Shown here: piece by piece, positions 24,546-33,241 of the stretch
Layout of the letters: each line of letters starts with the position of its first letter
Position numbering within the stretch: position 1 is the stretch's first letter
NCBI GenBank assembly: GCA_021772025.1
Contig: JAETNT010000037.1
Coordinates: 1 to 37,478 of the forward strand
DNA: 37,478 bases
Direction of reading: 5' to 3'
Source of the DNA: Enterocloster bolteae
GTDB lineage: Bacteria > Bacillota > Clostridia > Lachnospirales > Lachnospiraceae
Program-made: the position numbers and the translations under genes
Notes under the pieces: model-generated
Databases searched by the model: none
Seen by the model: only the letters and a program-made list of their open reading frames with translations
Told to the model about the DNA's origin: nothing

Positions 24546-25427
24546 ATGGAAATACATTCCGTGCAAGAACTTATTGATACTATTGAAATATTAGAATCTA
24601 ATTATACTTATTTACAATCGATAGCCCCAAATCCGATATTTGGAAGCATGAAAAATACTCCGCATTTTATATATAGAGGACACAGTAACCATGATGAGTA
24701 TAAAATGTTACCTGGAGTTTTGCGAGAGAAGAAAACTAAAAATGGAACAGCAACCGTATATTCCCAATTAGAGTATAATATTTTAAGCGATTTTATATCT
24801 GAGGCTTGCAGGTATATAAAAGATGTTCCTATAGCTGATATATCTTCTTGGTTAGAAATTGCCCAGCATTTCGGAGTACCAACACGATTAATGGATTTTA
24901 CACAAAACCCATTAGTTGCATTATATTTTGCATGTGTAGATACCAAAGACGCTGACGGTTCTATTTGGATTATAAATGAGCCTGAATACAATAAAACATT
25001 TTTTCAAATGAAAGGCTTTTCTTTATCTACAGATTCAAAATTTATAATTTCAAAGATTATTTCAGATGAGATTGTAAATGCCTTCAATACGCCTGATTAT
25101 CGCCAAAACCGTATTCCATATCCTTGGATATACAAACCAGATTATAGAGAAGAGAGAATGAACCTACAATCAAGTATCTTTATGATTTGGGGTGCTAAGC
25201 GTGGAGAATTAACAAGTTTTGTAAAAAATAAACATTATATGACTGCCGATAATAATGTAATAAATAAAGAAGATGGTATCCTTTGTTATATAAAAATACC
25301 TGTGGATTGTAAAGAAAAGATATTAAACCAGCTTAATTTATGTGGCATTAATCAAAAATTTGTGTACCCAGGATTAGATGGAGTTGGGCGATTTATAAAT
25401 ACAAAGTATTCAGCAAAAATCAAATAG
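24546..25427 (+). CDS. FRG-domain protein (cargo)
   Basis: The ATG at 24546 follows GGGAGG by 6 bp (293 residues). FRG-domain marks are HFIYRGHSNHDEYKMLPGVL near residue 40, then WLEIAQHFGVPTRLMDFTQN and PLVALYFACVD near 100-130. FRG proteins are scattered in mobile elements and defence islands, and their biochemical function is not settled. The gene is far more AT-rich than mobC and the relaxase around it, so it is an insert into a mobilization operon. Copies of ATTAAACAG at 24397-24405 and 25472-25480 flank it, which may be chance. Confidence 0.8.
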   Translation: MEIHSVQELIDTIEILESNYTYLQSIAPNPIFGSMKNTPHFIYRGHSNHDEYKMLPGVLREKKTKNGTATVYSQLEYNILSDFISEACRYIKDVPIADISSWLEIAQHFGVPTRLMDFTQNPLVALYFACVDTKDADGSIWIINEPEYNKTFFQMKGFSLSTDSKFIISKIISDEIVNAFNTPDYRQNRIPYPWIYKPDYREERMNLQSSIFMIWGAKRGELTSFVKNKHYMTADNNVINKEDGILCYIKIPVDCKEKILNQLNLCGINQKFVYPGLDGVGRFINTKYSAKIK

Positions 25428-25543
25428 CTACAGTTTCTAACCATTTTAAGAGACAGAAATGACTTTCAAACATTAAACAGAAGAAGCTATGATTTATAAT
25501 ATAGCAAAGTATAGCTTGCCTTTTTTGAAAGGAGCCACCACAC

Positions 25544-26959
25544 ATGGCAATCTCAAAACTAAAACCCCGCCATGCCAGCGAGGGGAGAAACGTTGCCGCT
25601 GTGCTGGCGGAGCGTATTGATTACAGCAAGAATCCGGAGAAAACAGATGGTGGTCTGCTGGTCACTGGCTACCAGTGTTCTCCGGAAACAGCCTGGCAGG
25701 AATTTACTGTTTCCAAACAGATCTACACCGTCACCACCGGGCGCAGACGTGTCCCGGATAAAGACGTAATCTCCTACCTGATTATCCAATCTTTCGAGCC
25801 TGGAACCATAACGCCGGAGGACGCCAATAAGCTGGGCTACAAGTTAGCTTTAGCATTTACCGGCGGCGAACACCAATTTATTGTGGCCACCCACATTGAT
25901 AAAAAACATATCCATAATCACATCGAATTTAACAGCACCGCCCTGGACTGTTCCCACAAGTTCAATAACATCAAAAACAGCTTTATTCCCCTGCGGAAAG
26001 CTAATGACCGGATATGTCAGGAATTTGGCCTTTCAATCATTGAGAATCCAGAGGAAAAAGGGAAACACTATGGCGAGTGGGCGGCGGAAAAGAACGGCCA
26101 GAGTTGGAAGTCACTGCTGCGGCAGACCATTGACCGGGTATTGCCAACAGTCAGTACCTTTGATGAATTTTTAGAAGCCATGCGGCGGGAAGGCTATGAA
26201 GTTGTCCAGAGCAGCAAACTCTTAAAATTTCGTGCCCAGGGCCAGGAGCGTTTCACCCGCTCTAAAACACTGGGAGCCGATTACAGCCCGGAGGCTCTCC
26301 GTGACCGTGTAGGTAAAGCAAAACAGCCCCGGCCTAAGAAAAAAATCTGTCTGGAAAAAGATACCCATATCAATCTCCTTATGGACATTCAGGCCCGCCT
26401 GCAGGGACGTGGCCCCGGCATGGAGCGCTGGATGAAGATCCACAATCTGAAAGAGGCCGCCAAGACCCTAAACTACATTACAGAACATGGCATAACAGAA
26501 TATGATTTGCTGGCAGAAAAAGCGGAAAAGGCGGCAGCAGACTTTGAATCAATCTCCACTTCAATAAAGCAGGCAGAGCACCGTATGGAGCAGATTACCG
26601 CCTTAAAGACCCATATCATCAACTATGCTAAAACACGGAACACTTACGTTGCTTACCAGAAGAAAAAAGCTACTGACAAACCAATTTTCCGAGCCGCCCA
26701 TGAAACAGACTTGCTTCTCCATGAAGCGGCAAAACGTGCCTTTGACGCCCAGGGTGTGAGGAAGTTGCCCACAGTGAAAGCATTGCAAGTGGAGTATTCT
26801 GCCCTGCTGGAGAAAAAGAAAGCGGCCTATGAGGATTACAAACGGCTGCGCCAGGAGAATCGGGAATTGCAAGCGATCAAGTCCAACGTGGATAGCCTAC
26901 TCAACATTCAGAATGTGGAATATCAGGAAAAAGAAAAGAACCGAGAAGCGAACCGCTAA
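25544..26959 (+). CDS. Relaxase (MobA/VirD2-type mobilization nuclease)
   Basis: This 471-residue enzyme nicks oriT and stays bound to the 5' end of the transferred strand. The start ATG follows GAAAGGAG. The N-terminal relaxase domain has an early tyrosine region (LAERIDYSKNPEKTDGG) and the three-histidine metal site HIDKKHIHNHIEFN near residue 117. RKANDRICQEFGLSII follows. The C-terminal half is a long coiled coil (KKKAAYEDYKRLRQENRELQ). The length is normal for this ICE family. From 26960 to 27109 I see only a weak hairpin (AAAAAAGG..CCCCTTTTT) near 27083-27115. Confidence 0.92.
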   Translation: MAISKLKPRHASEGRNVAAVLAERIDYSKNPEKTDGGLLVTGYQCSPETAWQEFTVSKQIYTVTTGRRRVPDKDVISYLIIQSFEPGTITPEDANKLGYKLALAFTGGEHQFIVATHIDKKHIHNHIEFNSTALDCSHKFNNIKNSFIPLRKANDRICQEFGLSIIENPEEKGKHYGEWAAEKNGQSWKSLLRQTIDRVLPTVSTFDEFLEAMRREGYEVVQSSKLLKFRAQGQERFTRSKTLGADYSPEALRDRVGKAKQPRPKKKICLEKDTHINLLMDIQARLQGRGPGMERWMKIHNLKEAAKTLNYITEHGITEYDLLAEKAEKAAADFESISTSIKQAEHRMEQITALKTHIINYAKTRNTYVAYQKKKATDKPIFRAAHETDLLLHEAAKRAFDAQGVRKLPTVKALQVEYSALLEKKKAAYEDYKRLRQENRELQAIKSNVDSLLNIQNVEYQEKEKNREANR

Positions 26960-27109
26960 AAAGGAATCTTCTCTCCCTCTTTGGTTTTTAGATAAAAGGA
27001 AGGGAAAGGCTGGATTCCGTAGCCGTAGGTGTGTGGAAATGTGTGTAACTGATTATAGTGTAAAGCTATGGGAAATGTATAAAAAAGGACACTGGAAAAC
27101 AGCCCCTTT

Positions 27110-27316
27110 TTATTGTTCATCTGATATAAATTCCAGAATATCGTTTGGTTTGCAATTCAAGATATTGCACAAACGTTCTAACGTGTAAACAGTAATTCCT
27201 TTATTGTGTTTCAGATTATTTATTGTTCGCGGATTTATCCCATATTTTTCTATCAGTGTATATGTTGAGATCCCTTGATTTTCCATTGTTTTCCAGAGTG
27301 GCTTATAGCTAACCAT
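27110..27316 (-). CDS. Xre family regulator
   Basis: This 68-residue helix-turn-helix protein begins MVSYKPLWKTMENQGISTYT, then LIEKYGINPRTINNLKHNKG and LCNILNCKPNDILEFI. The ATG at 27316 follows AAGAGGTGAACAC on the minus strand; a longer frame to 27355 lacks this ribosome site. It is divergent from the 27436 gene. Confidence 0.85.
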   Translation of the reverse strand: MVSYKPLWKTMENQGISTYTLIEKYGINPRTINNLKHNKGITVYTLERLCNILNCKPNDILEFISDEQ

Positions 27317-27363
27317 GTGTTCACCTCTTCTTGTTAAATACATTATGAAATGCAAAATTTTAC

Positions 27364-27392
27364 TTGTATATACTTACAAATGTATCTATAAT
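27364..27392 (+). promoter_or_regulatory. Promoter with overlapping dyad for the 27436 gene
   Basis: TTGTAT (27364-27369), a 17-bp spacer and TATAAT (27387-27392) form the promoter. TTGTA..TACAA overlaps the -35, and a related TTTGTATAT recurs at about 27402, both plausible sites for the Xre repressor. Confidence 0.6.
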
Positions 27393-27435
27393 GAAAATGT
27401 ATTTGTATATTTAGGTGCGAAAGGAGAATAGAAAC

Positions 27436-27711
27436 ATGGAAGAGCTGGATTTTATGGAAGAACTGTTAAATCTCTTTGTGGTAGATAGATTAGCAGAGGT
27501 TTATGTAAAAGATGAAGAATATCAAAAACGGCTAAAGGAAGAAGACTTGATATATCAGAAATTATCAGGTGAATTACTAAACGAACAAGCGAAAGACTTG
27601 GAACGCTATTTCGAAGCTACAAGTTCAACAGCAGCACGAAAAGAGACGCTAACATACATACAAGGCATGAAAGATTTGTTTGCTTTATTAAAGGCTTTAA
27701 CTAAAAACTAA
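27436..27711 (+). CDS. Small DUF6809-like protein
   Basis: I chose the ATG at 27436 (91 residues; GAAAGGAG upstream). The protein is acidic and helical: MEELDFMEELLNLFVVDRLA, then EYQKRLKEEDLIYQKLSGEL and TLTYIQGMKDLFALLKAL. This helical layout resembles DUF6809 proteins of Clostridia; the resemblance is not certain. It faces an Xre regulator. Confidence 0.55.
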   Translation: MEELDFMEELLNLFVVDRLAEVYVKDEEYQKRLKEEDLIYQKLSGELLNEQAKDLERYFEATSSTAARKETLTYIQGMKDLFALLKALTKN

Positions 27712-27775
27712 AGCCAGTTGATTATTTCATGCATCTTTTAGTGTAGAGTACTGTTTTTTGCTTTTTAACTGTAGC

Positions 27776-27916
27776 CACCACAATTTTGTGGTGTCCGGGC
27801 AGAGGTGCGTCAGTGCTCTGCCGGGGGTTTGGGGAACTCTCCAACAAGCGGGGAAAGCGATAGGCTTTTAGACCATACAACACAGATGTGTTGGGGCTAA
27901 AAGAATATCGCTTTCC
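27776..27916. other. Strongly structured intergenic region (possible oriT or regulatory RNA)
   Basis: Three hairpins lie in a row. CACCAC (27776-27781) pairs with GTGGTG (27788-27793). CCGGGCAGAG (27795-27804) pairs with CTCTGCCGGG (27816-27825) at nine of ten positions. A long element has GGAAAGCGATA (27852-27862) with TATCGCTTTCC (27906-27916), CTTTTAG (27865-27871) with CTAAAAG (27897-27903), and CAACAC (27878-27883) with GTGTTG (27888-27893). There is no T-run, so these are not simple terminators. The rest of 27712-28075 shows no gene. Confidence 0.55.
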
Positions 27917-28075
27917 ATTGCTTGCACAGATTATTCATCTACTTTTGCAACAGCCCTTGCTACATTGAAACTGGAATTTTGACGAGTTTTGTGGTATTAT
28001 AAAAATGAATAAGTGTGTTTTTTTGAACATGAGCTTTTCTATATTCGGAGAAAGCGCTGAGGAGGGAGGCGATTC

Positions 28076-29128
28076 ATGTTGCTGCTGTCAAAAAATATAG
28101 AATGTGCTGATATGGTATATGACATAGATATACTGGAGGAATCGCTCCGAACTCTTGATGCAGAACTTCTGAACATCATGCTTTTTGACCAAACTACTCA
28201 CAAAAACATTCTATGGGCAACTGATGATTATGTTTCCCTCGGCATTGGCTTTGAAATGTTTTCGGAAATTACTTCTGACCTTGTTACAGGACGTTACGCA
28301 ACACTTATTCAACCGAGAACCGCAAAATCGAAAAGCGCCCAGACTGATCGTACACGCGACAAGGCAGAGGTATTTACTCCATCATGGATTTGCAATAAGC
28401 AGAACAACCTAATTGACACACAATGGTTTGGAAGAACTGGTGTGTTTAATGTAGAGGACGAAACATCTTGGACGGCTTCCAGTGAACCAATTTCCTTCCA
28501 TGGCGCAAAGAAAGACTGGAAAAAATATGTAGATGCTCAACGGCTGGAAGTGTCCTGTGGAGAGGCTCCATATTTGGTCAGCCGGTATGACACTGTAACT
28601 GGAGAGAAAATCCCTCTCCATCAGCGTGTTGGATTACTGGATCGGAAAATGCGAATTGTGCAGGAGAATGCTGAAACGCCGGAGGACTGGCTGACCTGGG
28701 CGCAAAGAGCTTTTGAAAGTGTATATGGCTTTGAATATCAAGGGGATAACCTCCTACTGGCAAGAGAAAATCTCTTGTATTCTTACATGGAATATTATCA
28801 AGCAAAATTTTACCAGATGCCTGAAATCTTATTGCTTCGTAAAATTGCCCGCATTATTTCGTGGAATATCTGGCAGATGGACGGCTTGAAGTATGTTGTT
28901 CCTGGAAGTTGTAAGCCTGAAGAAAATTATCAGATAACGCTTTCTGAATTTATAGATTTAGGTGGCGATACTGTTTTGGCCGACACCACCAACACCTGCC
29001 CGGGCTGTGCTACAGGAAATATCTATCGGCATACAGGAAATTATTGCCGGATTATGGACTGGCGTTCCAAGCGAAGCCAGACATTTATTTCTCTGGTGAA
29101 GGGAGGCCGTGACAATGACAAGCTATGA
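28076..29128 (+). CDS. Methyltransferase-like 'subunit M' protein lacking NPPY (cargo operon gene 1)
   Basis: This 350-residue protein starts at ATG 28076 after GGAGGGAGG. AEVFTPSWICNKQNNLID (near residue 97) looks like the start of an N6-adenine methylase. RLEVSCGEAPYLVSRYD (near 157) sits where a SAM-binding motif I (CGxGxFL) is expected. VYGFEYQGDNLLLARENLL (near 220) resembles motifs II-III. I find no NPPY/F catalytic motif. The C-terminus ends in a CPGC-containing segment. The stop overlaps the next gene by 14 bp, so it is coupled to the helicase-methylase protein. It may be a restriction partner or a SAM-sensing subunit. Confidence 0.7.
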   Translation: MLLLSKNIECADMVYDIDILEESLRTLDAELLNIMLFDQTTHKNILWATDDYVSLGIGFEMFSEITSDLVTGRYATLIQPRTAKSKSAQTDRTRDKAEVFTPSWICNKQNNLIDTQWFGRTGVFNVEDETSWTASSEPISFHGAKKDWKKYVDAQRLEVSCGEAPYLVSRYDTVTGEKIPLHQRVGLLDRKMRIVQENAETPEDWLTWAQRAFESVYGFEYQGDNLLLARENLLYSYMEYYQAKFYQMPEILLLRKIARIISWNIWQMDGLKYVVPGSCKPEENYQITLSEFIDLGGDTVLADTTNTCPGCATGNIYRHTGNYCRIMDWRSKRSQTFISLVKGGRDNDKL

Positions 29129-32100
29129 AGCAGCATTTAAATATAAGCTGATTTATATCATGGCTATCTATGATAATGACCATAAGGGCTATCTGAAGAT
29201 TGGAGACGCCACCCTTGCCAGCGCATTGGGGCCGTCACAGCTTCCTCCTAATTGTGAGCAGCTCAACATGGTAGCTCATGAGCGTATCAAACAATACACA
29301 AAGACGGCATTGGTCAATTATGAATTACTTTATACGGAATTGGCTTTGCGTTTTACCAAAATGGCTGATGGAAGCAGTATGCCAAATCCTTTCAGAGATG
29401 AGGACATTCATGATGTCTTGGCCCGCTCTGGGTACTCTTGTAAACGGTTCCCGGATACTAATCGCAACTCAGAGTGGTATGCTGTCAATCTGGAAACAGC
29501 GGTTAATGCAATCAAGGCATACAAAGAAGGGCGAACTGTCCTCTCCCCTTCTGAAAAAGTATGTGTGTCTACAGAGCCTGGACATAGTATTAAGAAAACT
29601 ATTGAGCTTCGGCAGGAGCAAAAGGCGGCTGTAGAGCGCACAATGCAAGTCTTTCATACTAATGACCGAATGCTTTGGAATTGCAAAATGCGGTTTGGAA
29701 AAACGGTATCTGCATATGAGTTGATTCGCAAAGCAGAGTTCCAAAAAACAATCATAGTTACCCATCGTCCTGTAGTTGAGGAGGGCTGGAAAAAAGATCA
29801 TGATCTGATATTTGGAGCAGATAGTAAGCATATTTTTGTCACAAAAAAAATCTATGGCCGCAGCTATGAATACGATGTTTCTATCGACTCCGAGAACGAT
29901 TGCACTTTGCGGAACTATGCCCGAATGGGTACACACTTTGCCTATTTCGCTTCTATGCAAGACTTGCGCGGTTCTAAACGAGTTGGCGGCAAATTTGACA
30001 AAAATAATGCTGTGTTTGAAATTGATTGGGATCTGATCATTTATGACGAAGCCCATGAAGGAACGCAAACAGATTTGGGCCAGACAGTGCAGGCACTATT
30101 AGAAACTCCGAAAAGCGGAAAAGCACCTAAGATACTTTCTTTGTCGGGGACACCTTATAATCTTATCGGTCAATATGAAGAAAATGTCTATACATGGGAT
30201 TATGTAATGGAGCAACATCGAAAGAGGGAATTTGCTGAACAATATCCTGACCTGCATAATCCATATGCTAATTTACCAGAGATGCGGATATACACATTTG
30301 ATCTGTCACAAGCGATGCCAACAGCATACCGCTATGAAACGGAGGATATGGCGTTTAATTTCCGCGAATTCTTCCGTACATGGACAGGCGACCCAGAACA
30401 AGATTTTCGCCCCATTCCTGCAGGAGCACACAAGGGAGATTTTGTGCATGAAGCTGATGTGTGGAGTTTTCTTGATTTGATTACGCAGGAAAGCGAGGAC
30501 AGCCATTATCCATTTTCCAATGAGGGATATCGAGATATGTTCCCTCACACCTTCTGGATGGTTCCTGGTGTCAAAGAGGCGAGGGCATTGAGTAAGCTGC
30601 TGGAAGAGCATCCTGTATTTCGGCATTTTTGTGTTGCGAATGTTGCAGGGGAAGGGGACAAAGAGGAGGACTATGACAACGCTCTGGCAAAGGTTCAGAA
30701 CGCAATCAAAAATCATCCTTATACAATCACCATATCCTGCGGACGCCTAACCACGGGCGTCACAGTACCGGAGTGGTCGGCAGTGATGATGCTCTCCGGC
30801 TCCGCATCAACAGCGGCATCCGGTTATATGCAAACGATTTTTCGTGTTCAGTCTGTCGGCAGCGTAAACGGAAAGCAAAAAGAACTAGCCTATGTTTTTG
30901 ACTTCGCCCCTGATAGGGCGCTGAAAGTTCTTTCAGAGGTTCATTTACTATCCAGGAAGGGCAAAACAGGAGACAGCGACTCTAAGGTAGCTCTAGGCGA
31001 ATTTCTAAATTTCTGCCCTGTGATTGCTATAGGTGGTACTCAAATGCTGGAGTACGATGTGCCGAAGATGATGCGGCAGATCAAGAAAATCACAGTTGAT
31101 AAGGCAATTAAAAGCGGCTTTGATGACGAGTCCATTTATACCGAGGGTGTCGGTATTATTATGGACGATGCCGATGTAAACCTTTTCAACAAGCTAGCCT
31201 CCATTATCCACGGACAGTCAAAAGCCAAATTGCCGACCAAGGTGACAATCAACAGGCAAGGATTGACCGGCGAAGAATACCAGGCAGCGGAAAAAGCCAA
31301 GAACAAGCCTAAACGGGAGCGCTCTAAGGAAGATTTAGAAGCCATTAAAAAACAGCAGGAAATGAAAAAAGAGCAGGAGAAGGTCATTCGTCTGCTCAGG
31401 GTGGTCTCTATTCGTCTGCCCATGCTCATATATGGCGCTAGGGTTGATTTAAATGAGGATATTCATATTGGCGACTTCATCGAGCTGGTGGATAATGAAT
31501 CCTGGAGCGAGTTCATGCCTGATGGTGTCACCAAGGCTCTTTTCAAACAACTTCTGAAATATTATGATGAAGATGTGGTTGTTGGCGCGGGGCTGCGTAT
31601 CCGCCGCATGGCAAGAGCGGCGGATGAACTGCCGCCTACACGCCGGGTACAGCGTATTGCGGAGATTTTTTCCCTGTTCCGCAACCCAGACAAAGAAACA
31701 GTTCTTACTCCGTGGCGTGTAGTCAATATGCATATGGGAGATACTTTGGGCGGTTACAACTTCTATGAGGAGGACTACCCGCAGGACGGTGTTTTAGACG
31801 AGCCTCGCTTTATCGACAATGGCGATGTGACCGCTGCCTTGTTTCTCGACCCAAATGCGAGAATATTGGAGATGAACTCCAAGTCTGGGCTCTATCCGTT
31901 GTATTTGACATACAGCCTTTATGCCATGAAACTTCCGAAACCGGAATCACAAATGGAATTGGATGAGACACAGTGGCTGTGGCAGGAGGTTCTGGACACA
32001 AATATTTTCGTTCTTTGTAAGACTGCTATGGCGGTAAACATTACTCGCCGTACTCTGGTAGGTTATCAGGACGATTGGGCTGTTCATGCGGTTTATATCC

Positions 32101-33185
32101 CTCGAATTCTTGAACGTATGGAAGATAAGCCTAGACTGGCACGGAAATTGACCAACCCCAAGACTTGGGTGAAGGAAGGTGAGCGTTTGAAATTTAATGC
32201 AATTGTTGGAAATCCCCCATATCAACTAACCGGTGGCTCTGGTGGGTCGAATGATGCGCCAATCTATCAGCATTTTGCAGCGTTGGCGTTGGAATTGGAT
32301 CCTACCTATTTATCGCTGATTATTCCCTCCAGGTGGTTCTCTGGTGGGCGCGATAATCTCCTGTCTGATTTTAGAAATGCCATGTTGACCGATAGGAGTA
32401 TTCGCCAGATGGTGGCTTATACGGATTCTCGCGAAGTGTTTCCAACAGTAGAAATCAAGGGTGGACTATGCTACTATCTGAGAGATTCCCAGTATTCGGG
32501 TAATTGCGCTTATTCCCTTGTCAAGGAGAGGAAACGGCAAACAGCTGAACGTGATCTTGGAGATTTTGACGTGTTGATTCGTGAGCCAGTTCTTGCTGGG
32601 ATTGTAAAAAGAGTTATGGAAAATAGCCCTATTACTGTCGAAACCCTAATTTCAGGAGATACCCCTTTTGGAATCCCCACAAACCCAAAATCAAGTAAAA
32701 AGAATAACTACACTATTTTTGACACTCCATCCCAAACAGCGACTACAAAAGTATTTTATATTGAAGGGAGCGAGAGAAAAGTCGGATATATAGATAAAAA
32801 CACCATTATCAAGAATGTTGCTGATATTGACACCGAAAAAGTTTTTATACCAGAAGCCTATGGAGCTGGGGAAACCTTTCCACATCAAATTTTAGGCGTA
32901 CCAGAATACGGCGGAAAAAATGCTATTTGTTCACAGTCTTATTTATATGCTGCATTTGAGGACAATGTTTCAGCAATCAACTTTATTTCATACTTGAAAT
33001 GCAAGTTCTTCCGTGCCCTGGTTTTATCGGTTAAGATTTCGCAACACGCACCGAGTAAGACTTATCGCTTTGTTCCGCTTCAGGATTTTTCCAAGCCTTG
33101 GACAGATGCGGAACTTTATGAAAAATATGATTTAACTGATGAGGAAATTACTTTTATTGAGACAACAATCAAGCCGATGGAATGA
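29115..33185 (+). CDS. GIY-YIG-like / DEAD-type helicase / NPPY methyltransferase fusion (cargo operon gene 2)
   Basis: The ATG at 29115 (1356 residues) lies 8 bp after GGGAGG; a GTG at 29109 is too close. Residues 8-35 (KLIYIMAIYDNDHKGYLKIG) resemble the start of a GIY-YIG/T5orf172 nuclease. The helicase follows: LWNCKMRFGKTVSAYEL (Walker A-like, near 193), IIYDEAHEG (near 310), ILSLSGTPYNL, and a C-terminal helicase segment TISCGRLTTGVTVPEWSAV. A charged spacer leads to ARILEMNSKSGLYPLYLTYS (methylase motif I position, near 915) and IVGNPPYQLTGG (motif IV, near 1033). A final variable region could recognise DNA. This is a single-chain restriction-modification layout comparable to Type ISP enzymes, but with a GIY-YIG-like N-terminus instead of an Mrr nuclease. 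Confidence 0.75.
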   Translation: MTSYEAAFKYKLIYIMAIYDNDHKGYLKIGDATLASALGPSQLPPNCEQLNMVAHERIKQYTKTALVNYELLYTELALRFTKMADGSSMPNPFRDEDIHDVLARSGYSCKRFPDTNRNSEWYAVNLETAVNAIKAYKEGRTVLSPSEKVCVSTEPGHSIKKTIELRQEQKAAVERTMQVFHTNDRMLWNCKMRFGKTVSAYELIRKAEFQKTIIVTHRPVVEEGWKKDHDLIFGADSKHIFVTKKIYGRSYEYDVSIDSENDCTLRNYARMGTHFAYFASMQDLRGSKRVGGKFDKNNAVFEIDWDLIIYDEAHEGTQTDLGQTVQALLETPKSGKAPKILSLSGTPYNLIGQYEENVYTWDYVMEQHRKREFAEQYPDLHNPYANLPEMRIYTFDLSQAMPTAYRYETEDMAFNFREFFRTWTGDPEQDFRPIPAGAHKGDFVHEADVWSFLDLITQESEDSHYPFSNEGYRDMFPHTFWMVPGVKEARALSKLLEEHPVFRHFCVANVAGEGDKEEDYDNALAKVQNAIKNHPYTITISCGRLTTGVTVPEWSAVMMLSGSASTAASGYMQTIFRVQSVGSVNGKQKELAYVFDFAPDRALKVLSEVHLLSRKGKTGDSDSKVALGEFLNFCPVIAIGGTQMLEYDVPKMMRQIKKITVDKAIKSGFDDESIYTEGVGIIMDDADVNLFNKLASIIHGQSKAKLPTKVTINRQGLTGEEYQAAEKAKNKPKRERSKEDLEAIKKQQEMKKEQEKVIRLLRVVSIRLPMLIYGARVDLNEDIHIGDFIELVDNESWSEFMPDGVTKALFKQLLKYYDEDVVVGAGLRIRRMARAADELPPTRRVQRIAEIFSLFRNPDKETVLTPWRVVNMHMGDTLGGYNFYEEDYPQDGVLDEPRFIDNGDVTAALFLDPNARILEMNSKSGLYPLYLTYSLYAMKLPKPESQMELDETQWLWQEVLDTNIFVLCKTAMAVNITRRTLVGYQDDWAVHAVYIPRILERMEDKPRLARKLTNPKTWVKEGERLKFNAIVGNPPYQLTGGSGGSNDAPIYQHFAALALELDPTYLSLIIPSRWFSGGRDNLLSDFRNAMLTDRSIRQMVAYTDSREVFPTVEIKGGLCYYLRDSQYSGNCAYSLVKERKRQTAERDLGDFDVLIREPVLAGIVKRVMENSPITVETLISGDTPFGIPTNPKSSKKNNYTIFDTPSQTATTKVFYIEGSERKVGYIDKNTIIKNVADIDTEKVFIPEAYGAGETFPHQILGVPEYGGKNAICSQSYLYAAFEDNVSAINFISYLKCKFFRALVLSVKISQHAPSKTYRFVPLQDFSKPWTDAELYEKYDLTDEEITFIETTIKPME

Positions 33186-33241
33186 GGGATTAGGATACAG
33201 ACAGAGATTATCAATGGTACAAGAGAGATGGGGTGAGTAAT

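Noticed and set aside
24397..25480. ATTAAACAG copies as a true target duplication around the FRG gene
   Set aside because: A 9-bp match in 1.1 kb of AT-rich DNA can be chance, and no terminal inverted repeats accompany it.
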